Assembly (NCBI GenBank): GCA_031417835.1
Contig: JANOWJ010000026.1
Span: forward strand, 62,001-126,000
DNA length: 64,000 nt
Origin: JADJLQ01 sp031417835
GTDB lineage: Bacteria > Bacteroidota > Bacteroidia > Chitinophagales > Saprospiraceae
Direction: 5' to 3'
Shown: positions 9,563 through 20,092 of the stretch, piece by piece
How positions within the stretch are numbered: the first letter of the stretch is position 1
Layout of the letters: each line of letters opens with the position of its first letter
Position numbers and translations under genes: made by a program
Notes under the pieces: model-generated
Seen by the model: the letters and a program-made list of their open reading frames with translations, nothing else
What the model was told of the DNA's origin: nothing
The model's database searches: none

Positions 9563-12500
9563 CTACCCCAACTCCTCCAACCCCCGTCTCATCTCCACCA
9601 AGCCTCGCTTCATCTTCACCTTCCAGGACTCATCGCCTTGCATCACTTCCAAGCCTTTCAACATAAAATCTACTTGTTCTTTTTCCGCTTGCAATTGTTT
9701 TAAGGTGCCTGACAATTTCCAAGCCGCGGCATATCGGGTGAGGATCAATTTATTGATGAGCTCAATTTTTTTAGCGGAGCTTATTTTATCTTTTGGACTT
9801 TTGGAGTCCACGAATAGCTTAGGGGATGAGGTATAAAACAATTTGCATTGTCTCAGATTGATCAAAGCAATGTCTTCCCAAAAATCGATGTGTTTGCCTA
9901 CTTCTTTTTTAAGCTCTGCATCAAGGTCATTGAGGAATTTTGGGAGTTCCTGTTTTTTGCCATTGATAACTGCGGTGAGCCCCTGCTTAGTCATAGCATG
10001 AATGATCAACCAATTCGTCAATGGATAAATCTGTTCCTGAAGATTGAGCTCGCTTGAGGCCTGGTATGCGTGTTGATAATATTCTCCAGCTTGTTTTAAG
10101 AGCACCAGGGCTGCAGGTACGGCCTGAGCTCTGGTAAATCGATAATGCGATCGAATCACAAATAATTTTTTATAGGCACTGCCCATGAGACTGAGCCGCT
10201 CCGGAGTCTTTCCGATCAAGGTGAGGGTTTCAAAGTCGTGAATCAGATTTTTAATGTTTATACTTAATTTTTCGAGGTCTTGTTTTTTAGGATGAACCGT
10301 TTCCCCTTTAGGCAATAGGGCTTTGATCCGTAGGTTACAATATTGCTCCAGCGCTTTGACACTGAAGTCGGCTTTGTTTTGTTTTAATAAAGCCTGATAC
10401 CGATCTATAGATTCCTCGACTTGATTCAGTTCGGATAAGATATCGGCTTCTTTTTCATTGACCGCACCTTTGTAAAGTCCTGCTTGTTTGGCTTTTTTGA
10501 TGATACGTTCCAGATCTGCCTTATACGTTTCTTGTTTATTTGATTTTATACGTTCTGATCTGGATTTGTCTTTTAGGTTATACAGATCGGCGAGGACCTG
10601 GTCTTCCATAAAATATTCATCTCCTCCTAGCTTACTCGAACTTTCATTTACTAGGCGATACCATTGATCCCCGTAACATTGGTAGGCGCCCCAGGTATTA
10701 TTGGAACTACCAGAGTGATCCCAGGTTTCTTTCCGGGCTTTTTGCACGGCGGTACCAAACTTATCACCGGCTAATAAAGCAGTATACAAAGATCTTGCAA
10801 AGACTTCTGCCGCCGCATCATTGACTGGCCATCCGGCGATCACCACTGCATTGACTCCCATCTCAATCAATTGTGTACCCACATTGGCGGCAAATTTATA
10901 CCGCTCATGATAATATCGCTCTCGAGAGGCATCCATAGCTCCCGAATAACAACAATTGATAAAAACAAACTCCGGTAATCGACTCATGTTTTTGAGCATC
11001 GGTGGCGTAATATATATACCATCGCCTAAGACAATACCCGTCTCATGGATATGGTCACTCACGATACCATGAGCCGCGATATGCAATATTTTATATTCTT
11101 TATTGTATAAGGCATTTAAGATCTCCAGACTGCTTTTATGTAGAAGGTCTATGGAACTATAGCCTACTGCTTTTAATAGTTTATGTACAATCTTACCTTC
11201 CAGCTCTGCAGCTGGCAATGGTGGTGGACCAGAAGGTGAATAGATCGGATTGGCAATGACCAAGGCCGTCTCCGAGCGGATGATATCGGGTTCGTAATGG
11301 ACCGTACCGCTATATAATTGTCGGATCAATCCAGCTCGCACGAAAGTAGGCTCTCGATCTACTTCATGATCATGAAACATCTCCCAGGGATAAGCGGCGG
11401 TATCGACATCCATCTTCCATAGGATATTATTTTGTTGTCGGATAATCTCTTTAAATGCATTAGGTACCAGGATCTCAAACAAAGTCTTGGAGTATTCTGC
11501 ATTCCATACGGACTGATCAGACAATTGGGCCAATAAAGCCTGTACCGTATTTTGGGCCGTAAAGGTATTTTCCTCAGCCACCCGAGCTATACCGGAAGCA
11601 CTGGTGAAATGAAGTCGGGGAAGTCTTTTATTGATTTTAGCAGCCCTTTTTTTATTGCCTTCTCGCTCTAATTCTATTGCACTAAAAGGATCCTCTACCA
11701 GTCGAGTGGTAAAATTATGCCACCAGGAGTTTTCATTTTCAAATTGGAATCTTTTTCGGGCACCTGTTTTAGGTTCTATCTTTTTGGTGAGTCGGATCGA
11801 CAGATTGTTATTATTATGCATCAATCTCGAAAGTTGATAATACGCATTCTGTGCTACGTGCTCGAATAATTCGATGAATTCTATATGTTGGATTGTTTTG
11901 AGGTCTTTGAGTGTGGCGATCAATCGATTTGCATTTTGAACACCTAATAGTATAGCATGTAGCGCTTCATCCATCGGTAGCCGGCCAAAACCTGAGCCGA
12001 TACAAAGACAAGTGATCGAGGTCTCGATATCCTTTTCAACTCTTTCTTCGTCTTTAAGCCAATCTCTAATCACATTATCCCGGATATGCATGGCATAATT
12101 GAGTGTGCCCGCCTCTACTGATTTGCGCAATTGAAATGGAGTAAGCTCTGTGATCTCACCCAAGCCTATGACGATCGCGCCTTTTGGATTATTAAAAGGA
12201 TCAAACAATACCAAACTATCGCCTATCAACCCGGGATAGCGACCGACTTTGGCCCTTTCGGTTAGTTTACCATCGTAACATTCGTCTATGGCCCACTCTG
12301 CACTAGTGATACCATCTTGTCTGAAGTGCCCCACCATCACCGGATATCGTGCATACCGCAGATCACCGTGTACTACGCGCACATCTATAAGCTGATCAAA
12401 TCCTTTTTTGGTCACAAACCCTGGAATCTCGCGATCCAGGAGTACACTGGCCATATCGGCAGTGCGATTGAAAATGGGCTCTTCCGGCATAGGAACCACA

Positions 12501-15049
12501 TTTTTGATATCAGGCAGGTCCACGACCGATCTACTGACCTGAATCGTCGGGGCCGATTTTTGTAAGGCAATATGTTGAGTTTTGCCCTGATCTATAAGAT
12601 CTTTAATGGCATCAAACAAGGCTTTATCATTAGCCAGTTCGCCATGAGTCGTATTGTGAGCAAAGTATAGATTATCTCTGTCGAGATTTTTCGGGATGCC
12701 CAGTTGATAGGTGACTGTGCCATCACCTTCGGGCGTACCTAGATATTGCAATTTGGGTCCCCAAAAATTTGAGATCACTCTATAATCACATGCCGTCTGC
12801 TCACCATGACCTGCGACATAATATACATTGGTGAGGTCTACTTTTTTATCAAATTGAAGTACTTTAGTTTTATAGTCTTTAAATTCTTTTAACAAAGGAG
12901 GTATCTGAATTTTATCCTTTCCCAAATCAGTATTTATTTTTTGCCAGCTTGTTTCATCTTCGATTTTATGGCTATCAACAAGTGGCAATATTTCATAGAT
13001 TCCCGGGTATTTATTAAACACGGAGATCAGTTCATCGCGGGTATGACTGGTATCCATCAGCCCCAATTGCCTTACTTTTTTATGATGCCCGGTGAGTACC
13101 TGCATGCTGACATGAGAGCCCAACCAGGGAGTACCCAATAGGATGAGTCGGGAGCCTTTGCGATGGAGGTATTCTTTCCACGATGTCTTATGTAAGCGCA
13201 TTACCTCGCGCGCGACGAGGCCGCCCATGGAGTGTGCGAGTAAAACGATGGGCTGATCGTGGGTAGTGAGTTTTTTAATCGTAGCTTCTAATTTGATAGC
13301 AGCCTCCCGCAGCGATAATCGCCAATCATAACCAAAGGTATACACATCGTGCGTAGGTTTTAGATAGTCACAGATCTTGGTATAGTATTCACCGATTAGT
13401 TCTTTTGCTTCTACATTTTTATTGTCTGCGTGCAACTCCCTTACGAGTCGACCTTTGCCGATCTCCCCAAGATCAGCCCAGATGTGGCGACCCGCTATAC
13501 TGAGGTGAGTGCCCATGACTCCGGGTAATAATAGGACGATTGGTTTTTTGCCGGAGATCTCATCCCGATATTCCCCTTCAAAATGAATAAATTTATCGAG
13601 CAACACGCCCCGATCAGTAGCTGAAGATAAATAGTCAAAGCCTTTGATGGCTTTACCTGATTCTGTAATCAATGCATAGGCCAGTGCTTGTTGGGTGTTT
13701 TGATTCTTAAAATATTTGAAGTGTGAGGTTTCATTATTTTGTGATAAAAAAATATATAAGCCTTGCTCCCGCAAGCTCCCGTGATGCATGCTATCTGTAT
13801 TGACCACAAAATCATTGTCGCGGCCAAAATATAAATTAGTAAACGCGACTTTAATAGAATTAGCCCAATTACGACCCATCTCCGCATCTCCTGCTATCAC
13901 GGCCAGTTGGCTTTTGACGGTAGTGAAAGGTCGATTGATCAATTGTTGAGCTATGGATTCCGGGACCATCGCTCGGAGTCCGGGTAATGCTTCTGTCTCG
14001 AGTCCTGCCGTGGCCACATCGCAGATAAATCCTTTGATATATTGATAGATCGGATTGAGATTTCCAAAGATCAAACCCAAGGCCCGGAGTACACCATTGA
14101 GGAAAAAATCAAGTCTGCCGGAATTTAATAATACCGTGCCTTGTGCCGGGCTCGCTACCCGAATGACTTTATTGACTTTATACTTTTTGATTTTAATCAG
14201 CTGATTGAGCCGGATTAATGATTGTGCCAATTCCTTATCGTCATTGGCTTTTTCAGCAAGGGTAAGATTGTCAGGAGTAAATCCCGGCAAGGTATTATCA
14301 ATGGCCCCTATAGCCAAGATGTCTGCGATCAGGCCGCCTCTGGAGTGTGAGATGATATCAAAAGTGCTGCCCTCGGGTATGGCTTCCAGTAGATCTATGG
14401 CGTTTTGAAAAGGACTTTGTGAAAGGGTATAATGTTGTAAAGCCAATACCCGGTCGCCATAAGTATTAAAGATCAGATCGGAGATGCCGGTAGTATCCGT
14501 ATCATATAGGCCACCGAAAGATCCATCAAACGAACTAATCGTACCGTGCAGGAATAAAAGATAATGCTCCGGCTTTTTACCCAGACTCGTTTTGATCAAC
14601 GAGCCGCTTTTATTCACTTTAAATAAGCCGGGCTCTTTAAGGACAAATCGATCTACGGCTAAACCCAATTTCTCTGCGGCTTGTTCAGAAATATTTTTTA
14701 CTGCCTTTCTTTTGATGAGATGCAATAGTTTCAGGCCAATCTCTTGTATACCCCGATCACTACCAACAGATGATCGGATAGACATTGGAAACAATTCATT
14801 GCCATCCCGGCTAAGTTGAATGTGTTCCCCAAAGATTTTTTCTATATCCTCAGCTGGGCCGATCCATTCGCCACCATCTTCAAACTCGAGGGCAATGATA
14901 TCATCGGGCTCAGCGGCCACATCGATGATATCGGCCTTGCTGCGGACTGTCTCGATCTTATACGTTTTGACGATATGATTAAACTCACTGATGAGTGGTC
15001 CTTCGGTTAGATTTTGCTCTTTACCCTGGATTTTGAAGTTTCGGGCCAT
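9563..15049 (-). CDS. giant double alpha/beta-hydrolase and CHAT protease protein
   Basis: 1828 residues. Residues ~160-460 are an alpha/beta hydrolase with LLFLHGTIS and nucleophile Ser236 in SHSRGG. Residues ~500-830 are a second, LCAT-like hydrolase with LLLPGVMG, Ser607 in AHSMGG, and candidate Asp776 (EGDGTVT) and His802 (NTTHGE). Residues ~880-1070 form a domain with alternating strands and a glycine-rich VIGLGEITEL segment that I cannot name. Residues ~1190-1466 are a CHAT (caspase-like) domain with His1327 in IAAHG and Cys1367 in NCCYSG. The rest, to 1828, is alpha-helical and TPR-like. No signal peptide, so cytosolic. CHAT proteases usually act in regulated cell-death or conflict systems; here a protease and two putative lipases or esterases share one chain. 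The ATG lies inside the copy of a ~300-bp direct repeat whose second copy is at 22213-22515. Confidence 0.85.
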   Translation of the reverse strand: MARNFKIQGKEQNLTEGPLISEFNHIVKTYKIETVRSKADIIDVAAEPDDIIALEFEDGGEWIGPAEDIEKIFGEHIQLSRDGNELFPMSIRSSVGSDRGIQEIGLKLLHLIKRKAVKNISEQAAEKLGLAVDRFVLKEPGLFKVNKSGSLIKTSLGKKPEHYLLFLHGTISSFDGSFGGLYDTDTTGISDLIFNTYGDRVLALQHYTLSQSPFQNAIDLLEAIPEGSTFDIISHSRGGLIADILAIGAIDNTLPGFTPDNLTLAEKANDDKELAQSLIRLNQLIKIKKYKVNKVIRVASPAQGTVLLNSGRLDFFLNGVLRALGLIFGNLNPIYQYIKGFICDVATAGLETEALPGLRAMVPESIAQQLINRPFTTVKSQLAVIAGDAEMGRNWANSIKVAFTNLYFGRDNDFVVNTDSMHHGSLREQGLYIFLSQNNETSHFKYFKNQNTQQALAYALITESGKAIKGFDYLSSATDRGVLLDKFIHFEGEYRDEISGKKPIVLLLPGVMGTHLSIAGRHIWADLGEIGKGRLVRELHADNKNVEAKELIGEYYTKICDYLKPTHDVYTFGYDWRLSLREAAIKLEATIKKLTTHDQPIVLLAHSMGGLVAREVMRLHKTSWKEYLHRKGSRLILLGTPWLGSHVSMQVLTGHHKKVRQLGLMDTSHTRDELISVFNKYPGIYEILPLVDSHKIEDETSWQKINTDLGKDKIQIPPLLKEFKDYKTKVLQFDKKVDLTNVYYVAGHGEQTACDYRVISNFWGPKLQYLGTPEGDGTVTYQLGIPKNLDRDNLYFAHNTTHGELANDKALFDAIKDLIDQGKTQHIALQKSAPTIQVSRSVVDLPDIKNVVPMPEEPIFNRTADMASVLLDREIPGFVTKKGFDQLIDVRVVHGDLRYARYPVMVGHFRQDGITSAEWAIDECYDGKLTERAKVGRYPGLIGDSLVLFDPFNNPKGAIVIGLGEITELTPFQLRKSVEAGTLNYAMHIRDNVIRDWLKDEERVEKDIETSITCLCIGSGFGRLPMDEALHAILLGVQNANRLIATLKDLKTIQHIEFIELFEHVAQNAYYQLSRLMHNNNNLSIRLTKKIEPKTGARKRFQFENENSWWHNFTTRLVEDPFSAIELEREGNKKRAAKINKRLPRLHFTSASGIARVAEENTFTAQNTVQALLAQLSDQSVWNAEYSKTLFEILVPNAFKEIIRQQNNILWKMDVDTAAYPWEMFHDHEVDREPTFVRAGLIRQLYSGTVHYEPDIIRSETALVIANPIYSPSGPPPLPAAELEGKIVHKLLKAVGYSSIDLLHKSSLEILNALYNKEYKILHIAAHGIVSDHIHETGIVLGDGIYITPPMLKNMSRLPEFVFINCCYSGAMDASRERYYHERYKFAANVGTQLIEMGVNAVVIAGWPVNDAAAEVFARSLYTALLAGDKFGTAVQKARKETWDHSGSSNNTWGAYQCYGDQWYRLVNESSSKLGGDEYFMEDQVLADLYNLKDKSRSERIKSNKQETYKADLERIIKKAKQAGLYKGAVNEKEADILSELNQVEESIDRYQALLKQNKADFSVKALEQYCNLRIKALLPKGETVHPKKQDLEKLSINIKNLIHDFETLTLIGKTPERLSLMGSAYKKLFVIRSHYRFTRAQAVPAALVLLKQAGEYYQHAYQASSELNLQEQIYPLTNWLIIHAMTKQGLTAVINGKKQELPKFLNDLDAELKKEVGKHIDFWEDIALINLRQCKLFYTSSPKLFVDSKSPKDKISSAKKIELINKLILTRYAAAWKLSGTLKQLQAEKEQVDFMLKGLEVMQGDESWKVKMKRGLVEMRRGLEELG

Positions 15050-15338
15050 GGCGGATTTGAGTTTTACAGCATTAAATATAAAAAATTATCCAAATATTAT
15101 AACGATATTACAAAATATTTCCGAAGAAATTAATTATATTATCAAATTATACCATATGTATAGTATGGATTTAAAGTCAAGGGTGTGCTCAGAGTGGGTT
15201 CCGTTTATAAGCTGGGGCTACCTATATATATGTATAGCGCACTTAGGGAGTGTAAGGAGTCTGGGAAATGTTACGAGGATTGATGTAGAAAGTGGGGGGA
15301 GGTAACCCTATTTGTAGCGGCGACTTTAGTCGCTGTCG
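15033..15338. repeat. ~300-bp direct repeat, copy 1
   Basis: Nearly identical, in the same orientation, to 22213-22515. It covers the first codons of the CHAT-hydrolase gene (MARN), its whole upstream region, a ~65-bp repeat (about 15240-15305) and one palindromic TAGCGGCGAC element. The two copies bracket HicBA, the TIR-LRR-Roc-TIR gene, a PGDYG-like gene and the patatin genes. The promoter of the CHAT gene must lie within this copy. Confidence 0.85.
15315..15334. repeat. palindromic TAGCGGCGAC element
   Basis: TAGCGGCGACTTTAGTCGCT contains the inverted pair GCGACT and AGTCGC, able to form a hairpin. A degenerate facing copy follows at about 15411-15450. The same element occurs at 22492, 25277 (inverted), 25383 and 25541, always between genes. 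Confidence 0.75.
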
Positions 15339-15567
15339 ATCCCGTTGGGATCGTAGAAGTTACCAAAACGTAGACTTTACTCCCGCAAATGATTCCGATT
15401 GTTTTGAGCATTTTAGACGCTACTACGAGACTCGTAAAGTCATCGGTCACAGAGATGAAGACAATTCCCCAAAAGTTCAGAAGCTAGGTCCCTAAAAACA
15501 CCATGAATACCAGCTGATCGAATATTAACGGATAATTTAATAATCGTAACTTTATGAAAAAAAGCGA

Positions 15568-15789
15568 ATGCAGAATACTATTCATTTACCTATCATTATT
15601 GAACAAGATGAAGATGGCATTTATATCGTAAGCTGTACTACATTCAAAGGATGTCATTCATACGGAAAGACAATAGATGAGGCGATGGTTAATATCAAAG
15701 AAGTGATAGCTATATGCATGGACGAAGAAAAGGATATAAAAAATCTCAATCAGTTTGTTGGATTTAGGGAGCTCGAAATCTCCTTTTGA
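15568..15789 (+). CDS. hicB: HicB-family antitoxin
   Basis: A 73-residue protein with the partial RNase H-like HicB fold: strand LPIIIEQDEDGIYIVSC, the motif GCHSYGKTIDEAMVNIKE, and a closing helix. No separate DNA-binding domain is visible, so this is the short HicB form. It neutralises HicA and probably helps repress the operon. The stop overlaps the ATG of the toxin gene by one base. Antitoxin-first order is the less common one for hicAB loci but is well known. Confidence 0.88.
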   Translation: MQNTIHLPIIIEQDEDGIYIVSCTTFKGCHSYGKTIDEAMVNIKEVIAICMDEEKDIKNLNQFVGFRELEISF

Positions 15790-16019
15790 TGGCTTTCTTA
15801 CCGACGATTTCCGGAAAAGAACTAATCAGAATTCTGGAAGCAAATGGATTTACTGTTGTCAGAATCAATGGCTCGCATCATCGGTTAAAACATATTGATG
15901 GCAGACTAACTACTATACCGGTTCACAAAAACGAAGATTTGCCTAAAGGATTATTAAGAAAAATTATTCGGGAAGATCTTGAATTGACGATGGAAGAATT
16001 TAATCAATTACTAAGCTAA
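15789..16019 (+). CDS. hicA: HicA-family mRNA interferase toxin
   Basis: A 76-residue toxin of the dsRBD-like HicA fold. The catalytic His is in GSHHRLKH, following the SGKELIRILEANGF helix; the TIPVH strand and the KGLLRKIIRE helix complete the fold. I start it at the ATG 15789 rather than the in-frame TTG at 15786, because this ATG overlaps the hicB stop (TGATG). HicA cleaves mRNA in a translation-independent manner (family knowledge). The pair lies within the direct-repeat-bracketed segment. Confidence 0.9.
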   Translation: MAFLPTISGKELIRILEANGFTVVRINGSHHRLKHIDGRLTTIPVHKNEDLPKGLLRKIIREDLELTMEEFNQLLS

Positions 16020-16083
16020 CGTGATTAACTCTGGAGTAGGCTCTTATTGAGTTACATCGGTAAGCGCGGGTACGTTTTATATA

Positions 16084-16157
16084 TAGTCACAGGGGAGTTT
16101 AAGGAGTGGGGGAAATGATACGGTGGGTTGATAGGGAAAAAGGATGGAGGTAACCTT
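16084..16157. repeat. copy of ~65-bp intergenic repeat upstream of the TIR-LRR gene
   Basis: Shares the pattern ggagt.taaggagt.ggggaaatg.tacg..gg.ttgat with a final ggaggtaacc, seen also at about 15240-15305, 22418-22483 and 31503-31569. It ends about 45 bases before the ATG of the TIR-LRR-Roc-TIR gene, so it may hold a promoter or operator. Confidence 0.55.
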
Positions 16158-16202
16158 GGTAAGCCAGCAGGAATTTGATAAACAATATTTAGCTTTACTA
16201 TC

Positions 16203-19200
16203 ATGTCAAAAGAAAACCCTAGATTTTTTATCGCTTATGCCCATGCCGATAAAGAGCTTTACACACAATTTAAAAAGCTATTTGTAGAAGAAATTCCTGG
16301 TAACTGGACAGTTGGGAGTGATGATGAATTACCTCTTGGCAGTAATTGGGAAGATTTAATTAAAAGCGAACTTGCAAAAGCCGATTATATTATTGTATTA
16401 CTTAGCAATGCATTTTCAACATCCGCTTTTTCTAAAAACGAAATATTATACATATACGACAAATCAAAGATTATCCCTATTCTTTTAAAGCCATACCCTT
16501 ACACCAGAGATTCATTTTTTGCCGAAAGTAATGTTTTTTTATTTGCAAGGAAAAATGCCAATTTAATTTCATTTGAAGAGTGGCAGGTATTGAGCAATAG
16601 TTCCGATGATATCAATGGTACTTTCTCCAATTCATTTACAACTGATTTATTAGCATTTATAAAAGATGGTAATGCTGATTTGTTGATTGGAGAAGAAATG
16701 TTTAAAAAAACCAAGACACTGCATTTGAATAATTGTGGGATAAGAGAATGGCCAGACCAACTTTTTCAAATGACCTGGCTCACTGTATTGAATCTTGGAA
16801 ATTATTATAATGATTATGATAAGTCAACTAAAAGCTTCGTGCACTTAGGAGACAAATCATTAAAAACTAAGAAGCAAAATTCAATTAGTCAGATAGACTC
16901 CAGAATTAAAGAACTACAAAATTTAGAATACTTTTCATTGGAAAGAAATAACCTAACGATAATTGATAATATAGGTCAAAACACGAACTTAAGAACACTA
17001 GAACTAGGGGGTAATCAAATCAATAAAATTACGGGGTTCGACAACCTTACCCTTTTATCGTCTCTCTTTTTATATACAAATCAAATAGAGAACATAGAAG
17101 GGTTGGAGAATTTACAAAATCTTAGGTATTTATATTTAGCCGGAAATAAGATCCAAAAACTCGAAGGTTTAATTAAATTAGAAAACCTGATAGAAGTCTA
17201 TTTGCATATTAATAATATTTCAAAACTCGAAGGTTTAAGTGGCCTGAAAGTCCTTTCAAAAATAAACTTGAGCAGTAACCTAGTCAGAGAAATTGAACTG
17301 CAGGACTTACCCTCTTTAACTTGGCTCTCTTTAGATAGAAACAGAATAGAAAGAATTGGTGGCATAGAAAATCTTATTTCTTTAAAGCATCTTCATTTAG
17401 AGAACAATTATATACGCAAAATAGAAGGACTAAATGCACTTAAGAACCTGACTTTGTTGCACCTTGAAAACAACCAGATTGATAAAATAGCAGGATTAGA
17501 GTCATTAGTTAATTTAAAAAATCTAGACCTGCAAAGAAATAAAATAGAGAAAGTAGAGGGTCTTGAAAATCTAGGATCTCTGACAAAATTAAACTTAAGT
17601 GAAAATAATCTCCAAAGCTCAAATGGAATTTTGAGTTTAAACGTATTGAAATTAACCGAAGTAAACTTTAAAAAGAACCCCTTTACTCATGATACATGGC
17701 TAAATCAGGAAATTTTGGAGGCAATAGGAGATAATAAGGATAAGTTTTTTGCTTTTCTACTCGACAAGCAAAGTAGTAGATTACGAGAAGATTATTTGCC
17801 ACCTATAAAAATTATACTATTGGGTAATAGTGAAGATGGAAAAACCAGCCTTGCATTAAAACTAATAGAAGGATGGGATTCAAATATAACAGAAGATTCT
17901 ACCCACGGTCTTAAAATTAGAAAATGGGAAATTGACCATTTAAGGACTGCATTGATATATGATTTTGGTGGCCAGGATTATTATCATGCATCTTATAATA
18001 TGTTTTTTACATGGAATACCGGATATATTCTTGTTTGGGATGCAGCAAGACAAACAACTCAAATGGTCAATAAAAGCCGGAATAACGAATTACTATCGGC
18101 TGAAAATCTATATCGTGTTTTTCCCATAGTATATTGGCTTGGCAATATAGATTACTGGAAAAGGAAAAAGGATCTTCAAGGAATTAGTAATTCAACGACA
18201 TCTAATCCAAGTCAAATAAAATTAATTTCAGTTCAAAATTTATTTAAATCTGAGTCTATAATTACAATTCCAGATAGTAAACGTATTGACTACCAAGTTG
18301 CGGCTTACCTTGGATCGGATCAAGTAATGGGTATCCAAAAGACCAGGCAACAACTGGTCAAGGAATCAATCCTTGATTCTTTCGAATTACTCTTCAGATC
18401 TCCATTATCTCTTACTACTGAAGATATAGAAATAATGCAGGAAATACTTAATGTCAAGGAATATAAGGTACTTACTGTTGACGAATTTAAAGCTAATTAC
18501 CCTAAGGCCAGCCCTTATTTACTTGACATTTTACATTCAAGAGGCATCGTTTTGAATTATAGAGATGTGGAGACCATTAAAAATTATGTTTGGCTTTCCC
18601 CTGTTGCTTCTAGTGCTGAAATATTCAATGCTTTGAATTTGGCTGCATTAGAGAAAAATGGGAAAGTAGAGACAAACCAGTTTCCATGCGAGGAAAAATT
18701 AAAGCTCCTCATGATCCATTCCGAAATTTTATTTGAACACAATATTGAAGGAGGCTTAAATGAATATGTCATACCATCATATTTAAAAATAAGTCCTAAA
18801 GATGACGCCCTGCTAACACTGGCTACGACAGATTTAAAATCGGGATTTAACATTAGGTTTAAAGAATATATGCCGCATGGGATGATGGCCAGACTCATCT
18901 GCAGACTCGGCAAGTGGGCCGGATCAAATCATTTTTACAGAGATCTCTTGATATTTTCAATTTCGCTACCAGAAAGCAATCTTTCTGTTAAAGTTTGGAT
19001 TAAAGTAGATTTCGGTGAATTAAGTTTGGATGTTAAGTCTAACGTTAATGATAAGCTGAAGCAAAAATTGCATGAATATTTGTTTTATAGCATTTTATTA
19101 GCTTATTGGAATGTAAAGCATATCGAAATAGATAAATTTAAAAATTTACCAACATCAGAATTGAGTGCGGAAGGCATTCTGTACGGCTCTGATTTTGAAT

Positions 19201-19892
19201 TAAAAAATAAAGACACTCCATTTATTAATCTAGTCAAGTTTCCTTTTTACCTGTCACTGGACGGTGAATATTTTTTGAATTACCTTGAAGATCTAAAGCC
19301 TGAAAATGATGATAGTTATATACATCTAAGACTATTTAGATGGGGCAACAACTCAAACACAAAGGAAGAATTCAGAGCTGCATTTAATTCATTCACATTA
19401 ATCAAAATAAGAGAACCCAAAAAGCTATTCATATCATATTCGTCTAAAGACAGTGCATTTATGAAACGCCTTACTACGCATCTTGAATCATTAAAAAGGG
19501 AAGGACATATCTCTTATTGGGTGGATCGAATGATAGAGACTGGTACATCGTGGGATGATAAAATTCGACTTGAGATGGAAAGTTCAGACATAATCATTTA
19601 TCTACTAAGCCCTCATTTTTTAGCAACAACATACATTATGGATATCGAACTACCCAAAGGAATTCAGCTTGTCGAAAAAAACAATGATAAAACAAAATTG
19701 GAATTTGTTCAGTTAATGCCATGTGGCTGGAAGAGAATTCCAGGTTTAAGAATGAATCAACAATTATTGGATAATGAGGCTTTAGGAAAAGATATGGTAA
19801 TTATTAATTCCCATGATAACGACAATATGTGGATGAAAGTAATCGAAAACCTGGCTACCAGGATAGAAAACATCAAGAAAATCAAAATCTAA
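16203..19892 (+). CDS. TIR-LRR-Roc-COR-TIR protein
   Basis: 1229 residues with a TIR domain at each end. TIR1 (about 5-150): FFIAYAHAD, VLLSNAF and candidate catalytic Glu80. About twelve SDS22-type leucine-rich repeats of ~22 residues occupy about 170-500 (LNLSxN, LxLxxNxI patterns). A Roc GTPase follows, with P-loop G541-S549 (GNSEDGKTS) and the Roc-specific YDFGGQD at 586-592, then a COR region to about 1060. TIR2 (1070-1229) has FISYSSKD, the loop SYWVDRMIETGTSWDD and candidate Glu1149 in MDIEL. No signal or TM segment. The design resembles NLR-like sensors: LRR for recognition, Roc for switching, TIRs for NAD+ cleavage or assembly. TIR domains at both ends are unusual. It lies alone on the plus strand after hicBA. 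Confidence 0.9.
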   Translation: MSKENPRFFIAYAHADKELYTQFKKLFVEEIPGNWTVGSDDELPLGSNWEDLIKSELAKADYIIVLLSNAFSTSAFSKNEILYIYDKSKIIPILLKPYPYTRDSFFAESNVFLFARKNANLISFEEWQVLSNSSDDINGTFSNSFTTDLLAFIKDGNADLLIGEEMFKKTKTLHLNNCGIREWPDQLFQMTWLTVLNLGNYYNDYDKSTKSFVHLGDKSLKTKKQNSISQIDSRIKELQNLEYFSLERNNLTIIDNIGQNTNLRTLELGGNQINKITGFDNLTLLSSLFLYTNQIENIEGLENLQNLRYLYLAGNKIQKLEGLIKLENLIEVYLHINNISKLEGLSGLKVLSKINLSSNLVREIELQDLPSLTWLSLDRNRIERIGGIENLISLKHLHLENNYIRKIEGLNALKNLTLLHLENNQIDKIAGLESLVNLKNLDLQRNKIEKVEGLENLGSLTKLNLSENNLQSSNGILSLNVLKLTEVNFKKNPFTHDTWLNQEILEAIGDNKDKFFAFLLDKQSSRLREDYLPPIKIILLGNSEDGKTSLALKLIEGWDSNITEDSTHGLKIRKWEIDHLRTALIYDFGGQDYYHASYNMFFTWNTGYILVWDAARQTTQMVNKSRNNELLSAENLYRVFPIVYWLGNIDYWKRKKDLQGISNSTTSNPSQIKLISVQNLFKSESIITIPDSKRIDYQVAAYLGSDQVMGIQKTRQQLVKESILDSFELLFRSPLSLTTEDIEIMQEILNVKEYKVLTVDEFKANYPKASPYLLDILHSRGIVLNYRDVETIKNYVWLSPVASSAEIFNALNLAALEKNGKVETNQFPCEEKLKLLMIHSEILFEHNIEGGLNEYVIPSYLKISPKDDALLTLATTDLKSGFNIRFKEYMPHGMMARLICRLGKWAGSNHFYRDLLIFSISLPESNLSVKVWIKVDFGELSLDVKSNVNDKLKQKLHEYLFYSILLAYWNVKHIEIDKFKNLPTSELSAEGILYGSDFELKNKDTPFINLVKFPFYLSLDGEYFLNYLEDLKPENDDSYIHLRLFRWGNNSNTKEEFRAAFNSFTLIKIREPKKLFISYSSKDSAFMKRLTTHLESLKREGHISYWVDRMIETGTSWDDKIRLEMESSDIIIYLLSPHFLATTYIMDIELPKGIQLVEKNNDKTKLEFVQLMPCGWKRIPGLRMNQQLLDNEALGKDMVIINSHDNDNMWMKVIENLATRIENIKKIKI

Positions 19893-20092
19893 TCTCTTCC
19901 ATTGGATCCCATAAGCTTCACCTCATTTACCATCTTCCCTTTAGTTGACATCCGAGGTGATACCGTTGAGTGGATAAGATGGTATGCCCATAGATATCTT
20001 CCTAATCCAGGCAAAAGTTTTACCAGCCCAGGCTAAAATGTATATTATTAAGTTCAAACTAATAAGTTTAATAATTATTAGTTGTTCTATTT

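Noticed and set aside
10000..15000. Plus-strand ORFs inside the CHAT-hydrolase gene
   Set aside because: They are shadows of a long, motif-rich gene on the other strand.
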